Below are positions 9,561 through 20,000 of a stretch of 43,755 nucleotides of DNA, piece by piece. This DNA is from Spirochaetia bacterium. Its GTDB lineage: Bacteria > Spirochaetota > Leptospiria > Turneriellales > JAOUOS01. The translations under genes were made by a program, and so were the position numbers. Each line of letters opens with the position of its first letter. Positions within the stretch are counted from its first letter, which is position 1. The DNA lies in contig JAOUOS010000027.1 in NCBI GenBank assembly GCA_029880285.1, positions 1 to 43,755 of the forward strand, given 5' to 3'. The notes below the pieces were generated by a model. The model saw nothing but the letters and a program-made list of their open reading frames with translations. It was not told the origin of the DNA and did not search any database.

Positions 9561-10436
9561 TTAAGCAAAAACTACTGTCTGGTTATTATAAACCAGACTT
9601 TTTCTTTGCAAGTGATACCAAACCGCTTTTGACAGAACTATTTTTTCAAGGTCGCGGCCTTTTCTTATCATATCGTTTATTGAATCTGTGTGGCTTACAC
9701 GGGTTACATCCTGTTCAATAATAGGTCCCGCGTCTAATTCAGGGGTTACATAGTGGCTGGTGGCACCTATAATTTTAACGCCCCTTTTATGCGCAGAGTG
9801 ATAAGGTTTTGCTCCCGGGAACGCGGGCAAAAAACTATGATGTATATTTATAATTTTATTAGGATAATGTTTTATAAAATCTTCAGTTAATATCTGCATA
9901 TATCTGGCTAGAATTATAAAATCAATTTTATGTTTTTTTAGTAAGGAAATTTCTTTTTCTTCCTGTTCTCTTTTATTTTCAGAATTTATTTCTAAACAAT
10001 GAAACTCAATACCAAATTCTCTGGCTACATGTTCTAAATTTTTATGATTACTAATAATTAATGGAATTTCAACCTTAAACTCTTTTGATTTGTACCTAGA
10101 CAGAATATCATATAAACAATGCGGCAGTTTTGAAACAAAAATAGCCATTCGGGGCACTTCATCTGAAAAATATAAGCGCCAGGTCATTTGAAATTTATTT
10201 GCGATTAAAGTTTCAAAAAAATCATGTATTTTTTCTTTGGGGACAGAAAAGTTTTCTAAACTCCACTCTATTCTCATGAAGAAAATATTATTGGCAGAAT
10301 CTACATGCTGATCTAAATAAATAATGTTACCGTTATTTTTAGAAATAAATTCGGTTATAGAAGCAACAATACCCTTTTTATCAGGACAATGTATTAATAT
10401 AATGGCTGAATTATTCTCTTTATTATTTTGGAGCAT
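9561..10436 (-). CDS. purU: Formyltetrahydrofolate deformylase
   Basis: A 291-aa enzyme that hydrolyses 10-formyl-THF to THF and formate, balancing one-carbon pools and feeding formate to purine synthesis. An N-terminal ACT domain (~10-85, IILIHCPDKKGIVASIT) is the usual regulatory part. The formyltransferase-fold domain follows, with the catalytic set Asn197 and His199 in NIHHSFLPAFPGAKPY and Asp235 in TPELDAGPII, spaced 38 residues as in PurN/PurU. AAAAGG lies about eight bases before the ATG. The extra His (HHS rather than HPS) is typical of PurU. No other folate gene is nearby. Confidence 0.95.
   Translation of the reverse strand: MLQNNKENNSAIILIHCPDKKGIVASITEFISKNNGNIIYLDQHVDSANNIFFMRIEWSLENFSVPKEKIHDFFETLIANKFQMTWRLYFSDEVPRMAIFVSKLPHCLYDILSRYKSKEFKVEIPLIISNHKNLEHVAREFGIEFHCLEINSENKREQEEKEISLLKKHKIDFIILARYMQILTEDFIKHYPNKIINIHHSFLPAFPGAKPYHSAHKRGVKIIGATSHYVTPELDAGPIIEQDVTRVSHTDSINDMIRKGRDLEKIVLSKAVWYHLQRKSLVYNNQTVVFA
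9577..9598. terminator. Hairpin with T-runs at the 3' end of purU
   Basis: A perfect 8-bp stem (GTCTGGTT / AACCAGAC) with a 6-base loop. On the plus strand it is followed at once by TTTTTCTTT; on the minus strand a TTTTT run begins four bases after the stem. It lies inside the last ~12 purU codons, before the stop at 9561-9563. Confidence 0.45.
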
Positions 10437-10509
10437 TTTAACATCCTTTTTCTATTAGATTAATAATAAAAAAAGTTTAGATATTTTGTAAAGCTTTACC
10501 TGAAAGATA

Positions 10510-13500
10510 TTATGGAGAGGTAACCTGAAAAACCGCGTCACCTATTATCCAAGGTGCAGCAGCCTGAATATAGGCTGTACCTGTACTTGTTGCCATAAAA
10601 CTGTAGCCGCCAAAGCCACAGCCCCATTGATTAAATATTGTATTAGGAGGGCTCGCCGCATCGTATACACTTACAGACAACTCGGCCGTATATGTAGCGC
10701 TACCACACATACCATCATCCCAGTATACTGTATACATATTACCCGAAGTAACAGAAAATGAAAGCCAATATACATCAGTGGTAGTAAAAAAGGTATAAGG
10801 AGCAGAATAACCGCTGTTTACCGCAAGAGTTCCATCAACCGCAGGCGGCCATGCCATAGCTTGTTTTTCAAACCATGTTAAAGGTATGGTACTTACTGAA
10901 AATGAATCATAGGTAAAAAATGAAGTAGAAAAGCTGTCATAACGATAATAATCATTATTTGACGCATTATCATTAATATATACATAAGGGAACACGAAAT
11001 CTTCCTGAAATATATCTCCCGATAAAGTTATATCAACAGTATACTTTGTTCCATCAAAGGTTAACGAGGCACCACCGTACCAAAACCACCATAAAGAATC
11101 AGCTAAATCTACATATACATTATTAATACCAGACAGATCATCAACTGCCCAGATATTAATAGTTACAACATCTCCTGTAATACATGTGTTACTTGAGCCC
11201 GTGCAGGCCGAAATATCAAACTGAATATCTGATATGACAGGCGGCTGTGTATCATATAAAGCGTTTATTACATTATATGACCCTGTATTTACGGCTGTCG
11301 GTTTAATACCCCAGTTAGAATTATATCCGGGACGATAATCATAAACTCCTGTACTATAATTATCCTGATAATAGTGATAAACAGCATTGTTATCATATAA
11401 GGCTACATAGTACACTTCAAAAACTCCATTTTCACCGTATAGATAAGGTGTAATGGCAGCTGTTAACATACCACCACCGCCAATTGATAACGTATGAGAT
11501 TTTATTATACCCTCAGGAGATTTCGTATAAATATATCCCGACATTACATTGGGCATACCAGTATCTGTTGCTATTGTTACTGTAACAGTTTCACCAAGGG
11601 ATGCGTCAACATCGGTAACATCTGTAGTTACGCTAAGAAGAGGGTTTAATATCTCAAGCTGACAAAAATCATCGCAATCATCTCCGGGGGTTATGTTACC
11701 GTCGTCACACTGTTCGCCGCCTGTAAAATCTACATAGCTGTCGCCGCACGTAGAAGATGTTGCTTCAAGTTCAACCCAAGGAAGAATTATAGAACTAACC
11801 GTTTCACTTAGAATTAAATTATCTCTATAACCATAGTACAAATAAGTTAAATTTGAATATTGATGTCTGGCCCAGTTGCCCGATACATCATATGTATAAA
11901 CTCTAGGATACATTGAGGCTGTTTTTAAAGGATTTGACGCGCTTATAACTATATTTCCGGTATATTTAATTCCATCAAATGTTAAAGTTACCGATCCATA
12001 AAAATACCAGTCAGTATCGTACAGACTTACGTTAATATTACTTATTCCAGAAATCGCGTCAGACGCCCATACATTTACAGTAACCGTCTCGCCTCGGTAA
12101 CATCCTACAGCTCCCGTACAGGCGCTGGTATCTACCTGAATATCAGTTACTACGGGCGGATCAAAATCTGTAGAAGCGTTTATAACTTCATAAGTTGCCG
12201 TAGTAAACCCTGTTGGTCTTATACCCCAATTCCAGTTATAACCCGGATTATAATCATAAGCGCCCCAACTATTATCGTCGTTGTAATAATGATAATAGCC
12301 GCTAAGGCTGTCATAAAGAGATATATAATAAATTTCAAAAACTCCGTTTTCACCATATTGATTAGCTACAATAGCGGCGGTAAGAACTCCGCCGCCGGTA
12401 TCTGTTAAACTATACCAGTTTGTGCTGCCTAAAGGAGATTTTATGCCAATACTTCCTGAAGTTACATTTGTTAATACGTTGTCGGTTGTTATTGTTACTA
12501 TAACGCTTTCAGGAATAGATGCGTCAACGGTTGTAACATCAGTTGTTATGCTTACTAAAGGCATCGCGGTTTCAAGCTGACAAAAATCGTCACAATTATC
12601 GCCGGGAGTAGTATTGCCGTCATCACACTGTTCGCCGCCCGCGAAATCTACAAAATTATCGCCGCAGGTTGATACCACCGCTTCAAAATCTACCGGCGCC
12701 AAAGGAATTAGACTTAAATAGGTTGTTGATTCTTCTTCTACCGTAAATTCGGTACCAGAAGCAGGAGTTTTTCTATAATACGCGTAGTTCCAAAGACCAT
12801 CAGCTATATATATTTGAGGATGCAGCACCGCCGCCGTAAAAGGATCTCCGTTTAATGTAATATCAGCTGTATAATAAGCATTAATAAAATCATAAGAAAA
12901 ACTTCCCCATCCGTAAAAATTAAAATTATCATCCATCAGCTGTACATCTGCCCATTCAATACCGGTTACGTCATCTGTTGCCCATATTATCACAGTTACA
13001 GAATCACCATCAACGCAACCCGTTGCTCCCGTGCAGGCAGTAGTGTCAATTTGAATGTTACTTATAACGGGCGGATTTATATCTGTAGTCGCGTTTATAA
13101 CTTCAAAGGGTACATTACTTATTAAGGTTTGTTTTTTCCATCCTAGATAATTATATTCATAATCATAAAAGCCCGTGGATGTATTTGCCTCGTATAAAAA
13201 ATCTTTATTATTTGCATCTGTTAGCCTTATTTTAATTTGATATATGCCGTTTTCTACAAAAGGTGTATTGGGAATATCACTTGTTGTCATAAAAACTCCC
13301 CCGCCTTCATTAGAAAGCCAATACCAGCCTTCTTCACCAGTAGGAGAAACAGTATAAATATTAGCGCTTTGTATATTTGCCGCCGCGTCTGTTGTAACTG
13401 TAAAGGTCACACTTTCAGATATAGAAACATCCACTGTGGCAAGATCAGATACAACATTTAAAAGAGGCGATGGTATTTCTAACAAGCAAGAGGCATCACA

Positions 13501-16500
13501 TCCATCCCCCGCGATTAAATCGCCATCATCACACTCTTCACCACCGGCGGCATCTGTAAAACCGTCACCGCAAATTGCCGGCAAATTAAACTGAACAGTA
13601 GAATAATTTATGTTATTACTAAAATCGGTATCTGAAAGATCAATGCCTGCTGCCGCGAATATCTTCATATCACCCGTATAAATCAATGGAACTATGTAAG
13701 ATATATTCAAAATAGTTGTATTATCTGTGCTAAAAGCGTTTATTGACGGCTCGGCAAATACATCATAATCTAAAGGTTGAAAATTTTGTGCACTTGCTTT
13801 TACAATACCAACAGCAAAACTATCAACAGGCGCGTTCGCATTACCTAAGTTTGTAATTACCGCCGATACCAATAAAGTATCTCCCGGTTCGACATTCCCG
13901 CCATTTTGATCTGTGTAAGTAACATTCGTTACGGCAAGATCTATTCCAAAACTTTCATATACACAAATAGAAGAGCATCCATCGCCAGCAACAATGTTCC
14001 CGTCATCACATTCCTCTCCGCTGTCTACAACGCTATCACCGCAAGAAGGTAAAACGCAGGTAGTACGGCACGCGTCAGCTATAAAATCATTATTCGTACC
14101 GCCATTGTCACAAACCTCACCAGCTGATGTGTTTATTATACCATCGCCGCATACCTGCGCCGTACAGTCTGTATCGCAAGCGGCCGATTCTCCGCTGTCG
14201 TCACAGACTTCGCCAGCTGTCACATTTATTATGCCATCACCACAAACCTGAGCCGTACAGTCTGTATCACATGCGGCCGATTCTCCGCTGTCATCACATG
14301 TCTCACCTGCTGTCGCGTTTATTAATCCATCGCCGCAAACCTGAACCGTACAGTCGGTATCACATGCGGCCGATTCTCCGCTGTCGTCACACGTCTCGCC
14401 TGCTGTCACATTTATTATACCATCGCCGCATAACTGGGCCGTACAGTCTGTATCACATGCGGCCGATTCTCCGCTGTCGTCACATGTCTCACCTGCTGTT
14501 ACATTTATTATTCCATCGCCGCATAACTGGGCCGTACAGTCTGTATCACATGCGGCCGATTCTCCGCTGTCGTCACAAGTTTCACCCGCTGTCGCGTTTA
14601 TTAATCCATCGCCGCATAACTGCACCGTGCAGTCTGTATCACAAGTTGCCGACTCTCCGCTATCGTCACAAGTTTCACCCGCTGTCGTATTTATTATACC
14701 ATCACCGCACACCTGCGCCGTACAATCTGTATCGCAAAGTGCTGTCTCACCACCGTTTCCTGCTCCGTCACCATCACATGCCTCGCCTGTATCTATGACC
14801 CCATCGCCACAAAACGGCAGAGCACAGTTTGTACGGCATGCATCCGATATTAAATCATTATTAGATACACCATTATCACAGGTCTCACCAGACAGAATAT
14901 TTAAAACTGAATCGCCGCATACAGGTGCTGAACAATCGGCCTCGCAAGTTGCTGTCTGCACCCCGCCTTCATCACAGGTCTCACCAGAGAAAGTATTTAA
15001 AACACTATCGCCGCATACAGGTGCCGAACAATTGGCCTCGCAAGTTGCTGTCTGCACCCCGCCTTCATCACAGGTCTCACCAGAGAAAGTATTTAGAACA
15101 CTGTCGCCGCATACAGGTGCCGAACAATCAGCCTCGCAAGTTGCTGTCTGCACCCCGCCTTCATCACAGGTCTCACCAGAGAAAGTATTTAAAACACTAT
15201 CGCCGCATACAGGAGCTGAACAATTGGCCTCGCAAGTTGCAGTCTGCACCCCGCCTTCATCACAGGTCTCACCAGACAGAATATTTAAAACTGAATCGCC
15301 GCATACAGGTGCCGAACAATCAGACTCGCAAGTTGCTGTCTGTACGCCACCTTCATCACAGGTCTCACCAGAGAAAGTATTTAAAACAGTATCACCGCAT
15401 ACAGGAGCTGAACAATCGGCCTCGCAAGTTGCAGTCTGCACCCCGCCTTCATCACAGGTCTCACCAGAGAAAGTATTTAGAACACTATCGCCGCATACAG
15501 GAGCTGAACAATTGGCCTCGCAAGTTGCAGTCTGCACCCCGCCTTCATCACAGGTCTCACCAGAGAAAGTATTTAGAACACTGTCGCCGCATACAGGTGC
15601 CGAACAATCGGCTTCACAAGTTGCTGTCTGTACGCCACCTTCATCACAGGTCTCACCAGAGAAAGTATTTAGAACACTATCGCCGCATACAGGTGCCGAA
15701 CAATCAGCTTCACAAGTTGCTGTCTGTACGCCACCTTCATCACAGGTCTCACCAGAGAAAGTATTTAAAACAGTATCACCGCATACAGGAGCTGAACAAT
15801 CGGCCTCGCAAGTTGCAGTCTGCACCCCGCCTTCATCACAGGTCTCACCAGAGAAAGTATTTAGAACACTATCGCCGCATACAGGTGCTGAACAATTGGC
15901 CTCGCAAGTTGCAGTCTGCACCCCGCCTTCATCACAGGTCTCACCAGAGAAAGTATTTAGAACACTATCGCCGCATACAGGAGCCGAACAATCAGCCTCA
16001 CAAGTTGCTGTCTGCACCCCGCCTTCATCACAGGTCTCACCAGAGAAAGTATTTAGAACACTGTCGCCGCATACAGGTGCGGTACAATTGGCCTCGCAAG
16101 TTGCAGTCTGCACCCCGCCTTCATCACAGGTCTCACCAGAGAAAGTATTTAGAACACTATCGCCGCATACAGGTGCGGTACAATTGGCCTCACAAGTTGC
16201 TGTCTGCACCCCGCCTTCATCACAGGTCTCACCAGAGAAAGTATTTAAAACACTGTCGCCGCATACAGGTGCCGAACAATCGGCCTCGCAAGTTGCTGTC
16301 TGCACCCCGCCTTCATCACAGGTCTCACCAGAGAAAGTATTTAGAACACTATCGCCGCATACAGGTGCGGTACAATTGGCCTCACAAGTTGCTGTCTGCA
16401 CCCCGCCTTCATCACAGGTCTCACCAGAGAAAGTATTTAGAACACTATCGCCGCATACAGGTGCTGAACAATCGGCCTCGCAAGTTGCAGTCTGCACCCC

Positions 16501-16941
16501 GCCTTCATCACAGGTCTCACCAGAGAAAGTATTTAAAACAGTATCACCGCATACAGGAGCTGAACAATTGGCCTCGCAAGTTGCTGTCTGCACCCCGCCT
16601 TCATCACAGGTCTCGCCGGTTTCTAGAATACCATTGCCGCATTGAGAAGCTGTTATTTCACTTTTACATGAAGCGCTACAACCATCACCAGAAGCAATAT
16701 TACCGTCTTCACATTCTTCGCCGACTAAGGGGTTTAATATACCATCACCGCAAACAGGAATTGTACAAGTTTGTTCACAAGTTGCGGTTTGTACGCCGCC
16801 CTCATCGCAGTCTTCGTTTAATTCAAGCATACGATTACCGCAAATAGAAACAGATAAAACACTGTTTGGGTCAAACTGTTCACCCTGCAGGCAAAAAACA
16901 GAAGAAAATAATACAGATAATATAATAACATTCTTTTTCAT
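10510..16941 (-). CDS. Giant cysteine-rich repeat surface protein (DUF4215 array, CARDB/Ig-like modules, PPC-like end)
   Basis: 2143 aa. An export signal is followed by FDPNS and a cysteine-repeat stalk. Residues ~110-685 are 18 near-identical 32-aa units (ETCDEGGVQTATCEADCSAP...), each with four cysteines. Residues ~756-941 are six 31-aa units of a second type. A CARDB-like domain spans ~1000-1120. Three ~300-aa modules then follow, each opening with a DUF4215 unit (CGDxxxDxxGGEQCDDGN) and continuing with two beta-sandwich parts (PPVISxIQxDTxACTG). The C-terminal ~115 residues contain a PPC-like motif (YTVYWDD). The lipobox-like site SSVFC has Phe at -1, which is unusual. Extensive disulfide bonding is expected, so the protein must mature outside the cytoplasm. 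It is paralogous to the next upstream gene. Function probably adhesion or structural; no enzyme motif seen. Confidence 0.85.
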   Translation of the reverse strand: MKKNVIILSVLFSSVFCLQGEQFDPNSVLSVSICGNRMLELNEDCDEGGVQTATCEQTCTIPVCGDGILNPLVGEECEDGNIASGDGCSASCKSEITASQCGNGILETGETCDEGGVQTATCEANCSAPVCGDTVLNTFSGETCDEGGVQTATCEADCSAPVCGDSVLNTFSGETCDEGGVQTATCEANCTAPVCGDSVLNTFSGETCDEGGVQTATCEADCSAPVCGDSVLNTFSGETCDEGGVQTATCEANCTAPVCGDSVLNTFSGETCDEGGVQTATCEANCTAPVCGDSVLNTFSGETCDEGGVQTATCEADCSAPVCGDSVLNTFSGETCDEGGVQTATCEANCSAPVCGDSVLNTFSGETCDEGGVQTATCEADCSAPVCGDTVLNTFSGETCDEGGVQTATCEADCSAPVCGDSVLNTFSGETCDEGGVQTATCEADCSAPVCGDSVLNTFSGETCDEGGVQTATCEANCSAPVCGDSVLNTFSGETCDEGGVQTATCEADCSAPVCGDTVLNTFSGETCDEGGVQTATCESDCSAPVCGDSVLNILSGETCDEGGVQTATCEANCSAPVCGDSVLNTFSGETCDEGGVQTATCEADCSAPVCGDSVLNTFSGETCDEGGVQTATCEANCSAPVCGDSVLNTFSGETCDEGGVQTATCEADCSAPVCGDSVLNILSGETCDNGVSNNDLISDACRTNCALPFCGDGVIDTGEACDGDGAGNGGETALCDTDCTAQVCGDGIINTTAGETCDDSGESATCDTDCTVQLCGDGLINATAGETCDDSGESAACDTDCTAQLCGDGIINVTAGETCDDSGESAACDTDCTAQLCGDGIINVTAGETCDDSGESAACDTDCTVQVCGDGLINATAGETCDDSGESAACDTDCTAQVCGDGIINVTAGEVCDDSGESAACDTDCTAQVCGDGIINTSAGEVCDNGGTNNDFIADACRTTCVLPSCGDSVVDSGEECDDGNIVAGDGCSSICVYESFGIDLAVTNVTYTDQNGGNVEPGDTLLVSAVITNLGNANAPVDSFAVGIVKASAQNFQPLDYDVFAEPSINAFSTDNTTILNISYIVPLIYTGDMKIFAAAGIDLSDTDFSNNINYSTVQFNLPAICGDGFTDAAGGEECDDGDLIAGDGCDASCLLEIPSPLLNVVSDLATVDVSISESVTFTVTTDAAANIQSANIYTVSPTGEEGWYWLSNEGGGVFMTTSDIPNTPFVENGIYQIKIRLTDANNKDFLYEANTSTGFYDYEYNYLGWKKQTLISNVPFEVINATTDINPPVISNIQIDTTACTGATGCVDGDSVTVIIWATDDVTGIEWADVQLMDDNFNFYGWGSFSYDFINAYYTADITLNGDPFTAAVLHPQIYIADGLWNYAYYRKTPASGTEFTVEEESTTYLSLIPLAPVDFEAVVSTCGDNFVDFAGGEQCDDGNTTPGDNCDDFCQLETAMPLVSITTDVTTVDASIPESVIVTITTDNVLTNVTSGSIGIKSPLGSTNWYSLTDTGGGVLTAAIVANQYGENGVFEIYYISLYDSLSGYYHYYNDDNSWGAYDYNPGYNWNWGIRPTGFTTATYEVINASTDFDPPVVTDIQVDTSACTGAVGCYRGETVTVNVWASDAISGISNINVSLYDTDWYFYGSVTLTFDGIKYTGNIVISASNPLKTASMYPRVYTYDVSGNWARHQYSNLTYLYYGYRDNLILSETVSSIILPWVELEATSSTCGDSYVDFTGGEQCDDGNITPGDDCDDFCQLEILNPLLSVTTDVTDVDASLGETVTVTIATDTGMPNVMSGYIYTKSPEGIIKSHTLSIGGGGMLTAAITPYLYGENGVFEVYYVALYDNNAVYHYYQDNYSTGVYDYRPGYNSNWGIKPTAVNTGSYNVINALYDTQPPVISDIQFDISACTGSSNTCITGDVVTINIWAVDDLSGINNVYVDLADSLWWFWYGGASLTFDGTKYTVDITLSGDIFQEDFVFPYVYINDNASNNDYYRYDSFSTSFFTYDSFSVSTIPLTWFEKQAMAWPPAVDGTLAVNSGYSAPYTFFTTTDVYWLSFSVTSGNMYTVYWDDGMCGSATYTAELSVSVYDAASPPNTIFNQWGCGFGGYSFMATSTGTAYIQAAAPWIIGDAVFQVTSP
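14119..14676 (-). repeat. Six tandem 93-bp (31-aa) cysteine-rich repeats
   Basis: Units run ETCDDSGESAACDTDCTAQ-LCGDGIINVTAG with small variation (A/V before Q, L/V before CGDG, GLINA/GIINV). They are a second, separately amplified repeat type within the same 2143-aa protein. Each unit has four cysteines. Confidence 0.85.
14887..16614 (-). repeat. Eighteen tandem 96-bp (32-aa) cysteine-rich repeats
   Basis: Exact 96-bp period for 1728 bp. Protein variation is almost confined to A/S-D/N, S/T at the middle (EADCSAP, EANCTAP), S/T in CGDSV/CGDTV, and NTFSG/NILSG. Synonymous markers (for example TGTACGCCACC in place of TGCACCCCGCC at ~15341, 15629 and 15725) show a higher-order 384-bp (4-unit) duplication: ~15335 matches ~15719. 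Confidence 0.92.
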
Positions 16942-17087
16942 ATGCTTACATTATATAATACGAATAAAAACGAGTAAATATGACAATATAGAAAATTTAT
17001 TGAATTATAGTCTTTGTTTTTTGGCTATGTGATATTTAGACCAGAAACTTCGAAAAAGAAATTCGATGAATATGCTTTATGTTATTC

Positions 17088-20000
17088 TTAGGGACTGCTA
17101 ACAGATACACCTAGTGATCCGGGCATCCAATTGGCATTCGCCTCTAAATAAACCATACCGGTCGTATTTGCAATAAATGTTCTCGGTATAGAATATCCGG
17201 AATCTACAGTAGTAAAATATACTGTACCCCCCGGACCATCTTGAAATGCACTCATCCAGATATCAGCAGAATATGCTCCAGAACCGCTATATGAGTCATC
17301 CCAGTATACAGTGTAACTTTGTCCAACTGTAACAGGAAAAGCAATTAAGATGCTTCCTTGAAATGTTGGTAAATTAAATACCTGATACCCGCTGTTTATT
17401 GAAATTATATTGTAAGGAAGTACATTTACTCCTAGAGTACCTTCTAGCCAGTTTGCGTTTGCTTCTAGTGTTACCATACCAGGGGCAGGATATATAATTT
17501 GAGGAAAATTATATCCGCTATCTACCATTGAAAATAAAGTAGTAAAGGTTGAATCTATCGCGCTCATCCAAATATCTGCTGAATATGTACCGGTACCATC
17601 ATAGGAATCATCCCAATATATGGCATATTGAGTTGTACCAGTCGCGTTAAATGAAAAAAACTCGCTTTGCCCCAAAGTTGGTAAATACATTGAATAAAAC
17701 CCTGAATTCGCGAAATCAGAGGCGCTGGTAGTACCTGTTACGTTACCGGGTATTAGAACAGGCTCTGTTTTACAAGAAGAACTACAGCCATCGCCTCCTG
17801 TTGTATTACCGTCTTCACAAGTTTCCATTATACTGTTTATGTAACCATCATTACAAACAACGAAAGTACAATCTGCGTCACAAGACGCGCTGTCGCCCCC
17901 TGTATCGCATGATTCTCCTGTTTCTGTTATACCATTACCGCAAAAAGAACCACCCATAGGAATAAATACAATTTCAGGCTCTTTGACTACGCCTTCATAA
18001 CTGGCATAATAATTAGTTAATGAAAAAGCAGTATCCATATAGTAATACTCAATATTACCCATACCATCTTGAGCATAAGGTAAAACATGCTCTGTTCCAT
18101 TACCTACATAACCACCGGGTACTGTTATACTACATGAGTATGTATTACCGCCTACAAATGAAGCAGGGCACGAACCTGGAGAACTCATGATATCGGCCTG
18201 ATAGACATATAATTGCACGTTACCGGCATTAATACCTGAAAAATCTGTAATATCGGCGAATAGTGTAATTGTATCGCCGCCTATAAATTCTCCCGAAGCG
18301 CCGCTTGGAGCACCGCTAAAACTCATATTAGAAAATATCGGGCCCATTAAATCGGCATCAAACACACACAAACTGGAACAGCCGTCATTTGATACAAGAT
18401 TACCATCATCGCAGGTTTCGGTACCCTCTACTAAACCATTACTACAATATTGGCCGCCCATTGGCACATATACAATTTCGGTTGTAGTAGTATTGCCTAA
18501 ACTTGTATAATAATAATTTGAAGAGTAACCCGTACTAAAATAATAATAATGTGAATTTCCTATAGTATCGCTTGATTGTATAAGCACATGTTCCGTTCCA
18601 TTGGGAGTAATTGCCCCTAAAGTAAAACTGCATTGATACGTATTGCCGCCAATATTTACACCTGAACAACTGCCAGCAGAAACCGTGACATTGGCCTGAA
18701 AAACATATAATGTTACCCAAGAGACACCAGATGCATCTGACACATCGGCTCTTAAAGTAATGCTGTCACCCGATAAATATTCACCTGACGGGCCAGTAGG
18801 TGTACCTGAAAAACTTATATTAGAAAATGCCGGCGGTTTCATATCTGCATCTGGTAAACATGATGGAGCGCAGCCGTCATTTATCTCTGCATTGCCATCA
18901 TCACAAACCTCACCCGCTGTTACATTAACAACTCCATCGCCGCAAGAAGCTTCTGTACAGTTCCAATTACAAGCTGTCGTTTCACCGCCTTCATCACATT
19001 CTTCACCCGCCGCAGTATTTATATACCAATCGCCGCAGACCGCTTCTGTACAATCGAAATCACAGGTTGGCGATTCTGGAACAGAAACCAGTATATTATC
19101 TACCCAGACCTTATCTGAACCTGTATTAACGCTGCCATCTTTTGTATAACACCATTTTAATTCATCATTACCGGTTTGCGGCAATGTGTATGTAGTAGAT
19201 GAAGACCATGAAACTGAACCAGAAGATGATAACTGTTGAGCTCCATTTATATAAAACTTTAAATAATCACAGCAAGGCTCTGTACTTACACTATAATCAA
19301 AAGAAACAGATTCACCTGTTGATACCGTTTTTGTAAAGCAAGAATTTTGACTATGTGTAATTGTATAAGAAGCAAAGCTATAAACTCCGCTTGAGGCGGT
19401 TGTATTATTGGGTGACCAATTATAATTTAATGGATCTAAAGTAAAATCTGCCGGATACAAACCGTCTTCAAAAGTATAGCTTACACCCGCACCACTATCA
19501 CAAATTTCGCCGGTATCAACAGCACCATCACCACATGAAGGTGCTTCACACGTTGTTCTACAGGCGTCAGGCGTAACATCACTATTTGACACACCATCAT
19601 CGCATGCTTCGCCTGTATCTATCACATTGTCGCCACATGACGAAGTAAAACATGTTGTTCTACAGGCATCTGCCACACTGTCATTGTTAGAAACACCGTT
19701 ATCACATTGTTCGCCTGCTGCGGTATTTAATATGTTATCTCCGCATACTGGCGCCAAACAATTTACTTCACAGCTTGCAGATTGTACGCCGCTGTTATCA
19801 CATTCTTCTGCATCACCCGTATCTGCCGTACCATCGCCGCAATATCTTCCGGTAAGAGTTAATGGGGCGCTACATACTGCGTCACACAAAGTACAGTTTG
19901 TTGTACCGTAATCACACTCTATTTCGGTAATGGTATCGCCATCATCGCATACTTCTGTGCCATTTACTATATTGTCACCGCACACGGGACCTGTTAAACT

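Noticed and set aside
9434..9721. 95-codon plus-strand ORF
   Set aside because: It overlaps the well-supported C-terminus of purU in antisense and has no recognisable domain or ribosome-binding site.
14887..16614. CRISPR-like regular repeats
   Set aside because: The units are contiguous 96-bp coding repeats with no unique spacers and no cas genes; they translate into conserved cysteine motifs.
14627..16847. Long open frames of more than 600 codons on the plus strand
   Set aside because: They are antisense shadows of the 96-bp repeat array, whose period is a multiple of three, so any stop-free unit stays open. Their composition (poly QVSPEKVFRTLSP or HHRSHQRKYL) is repeat-derived.
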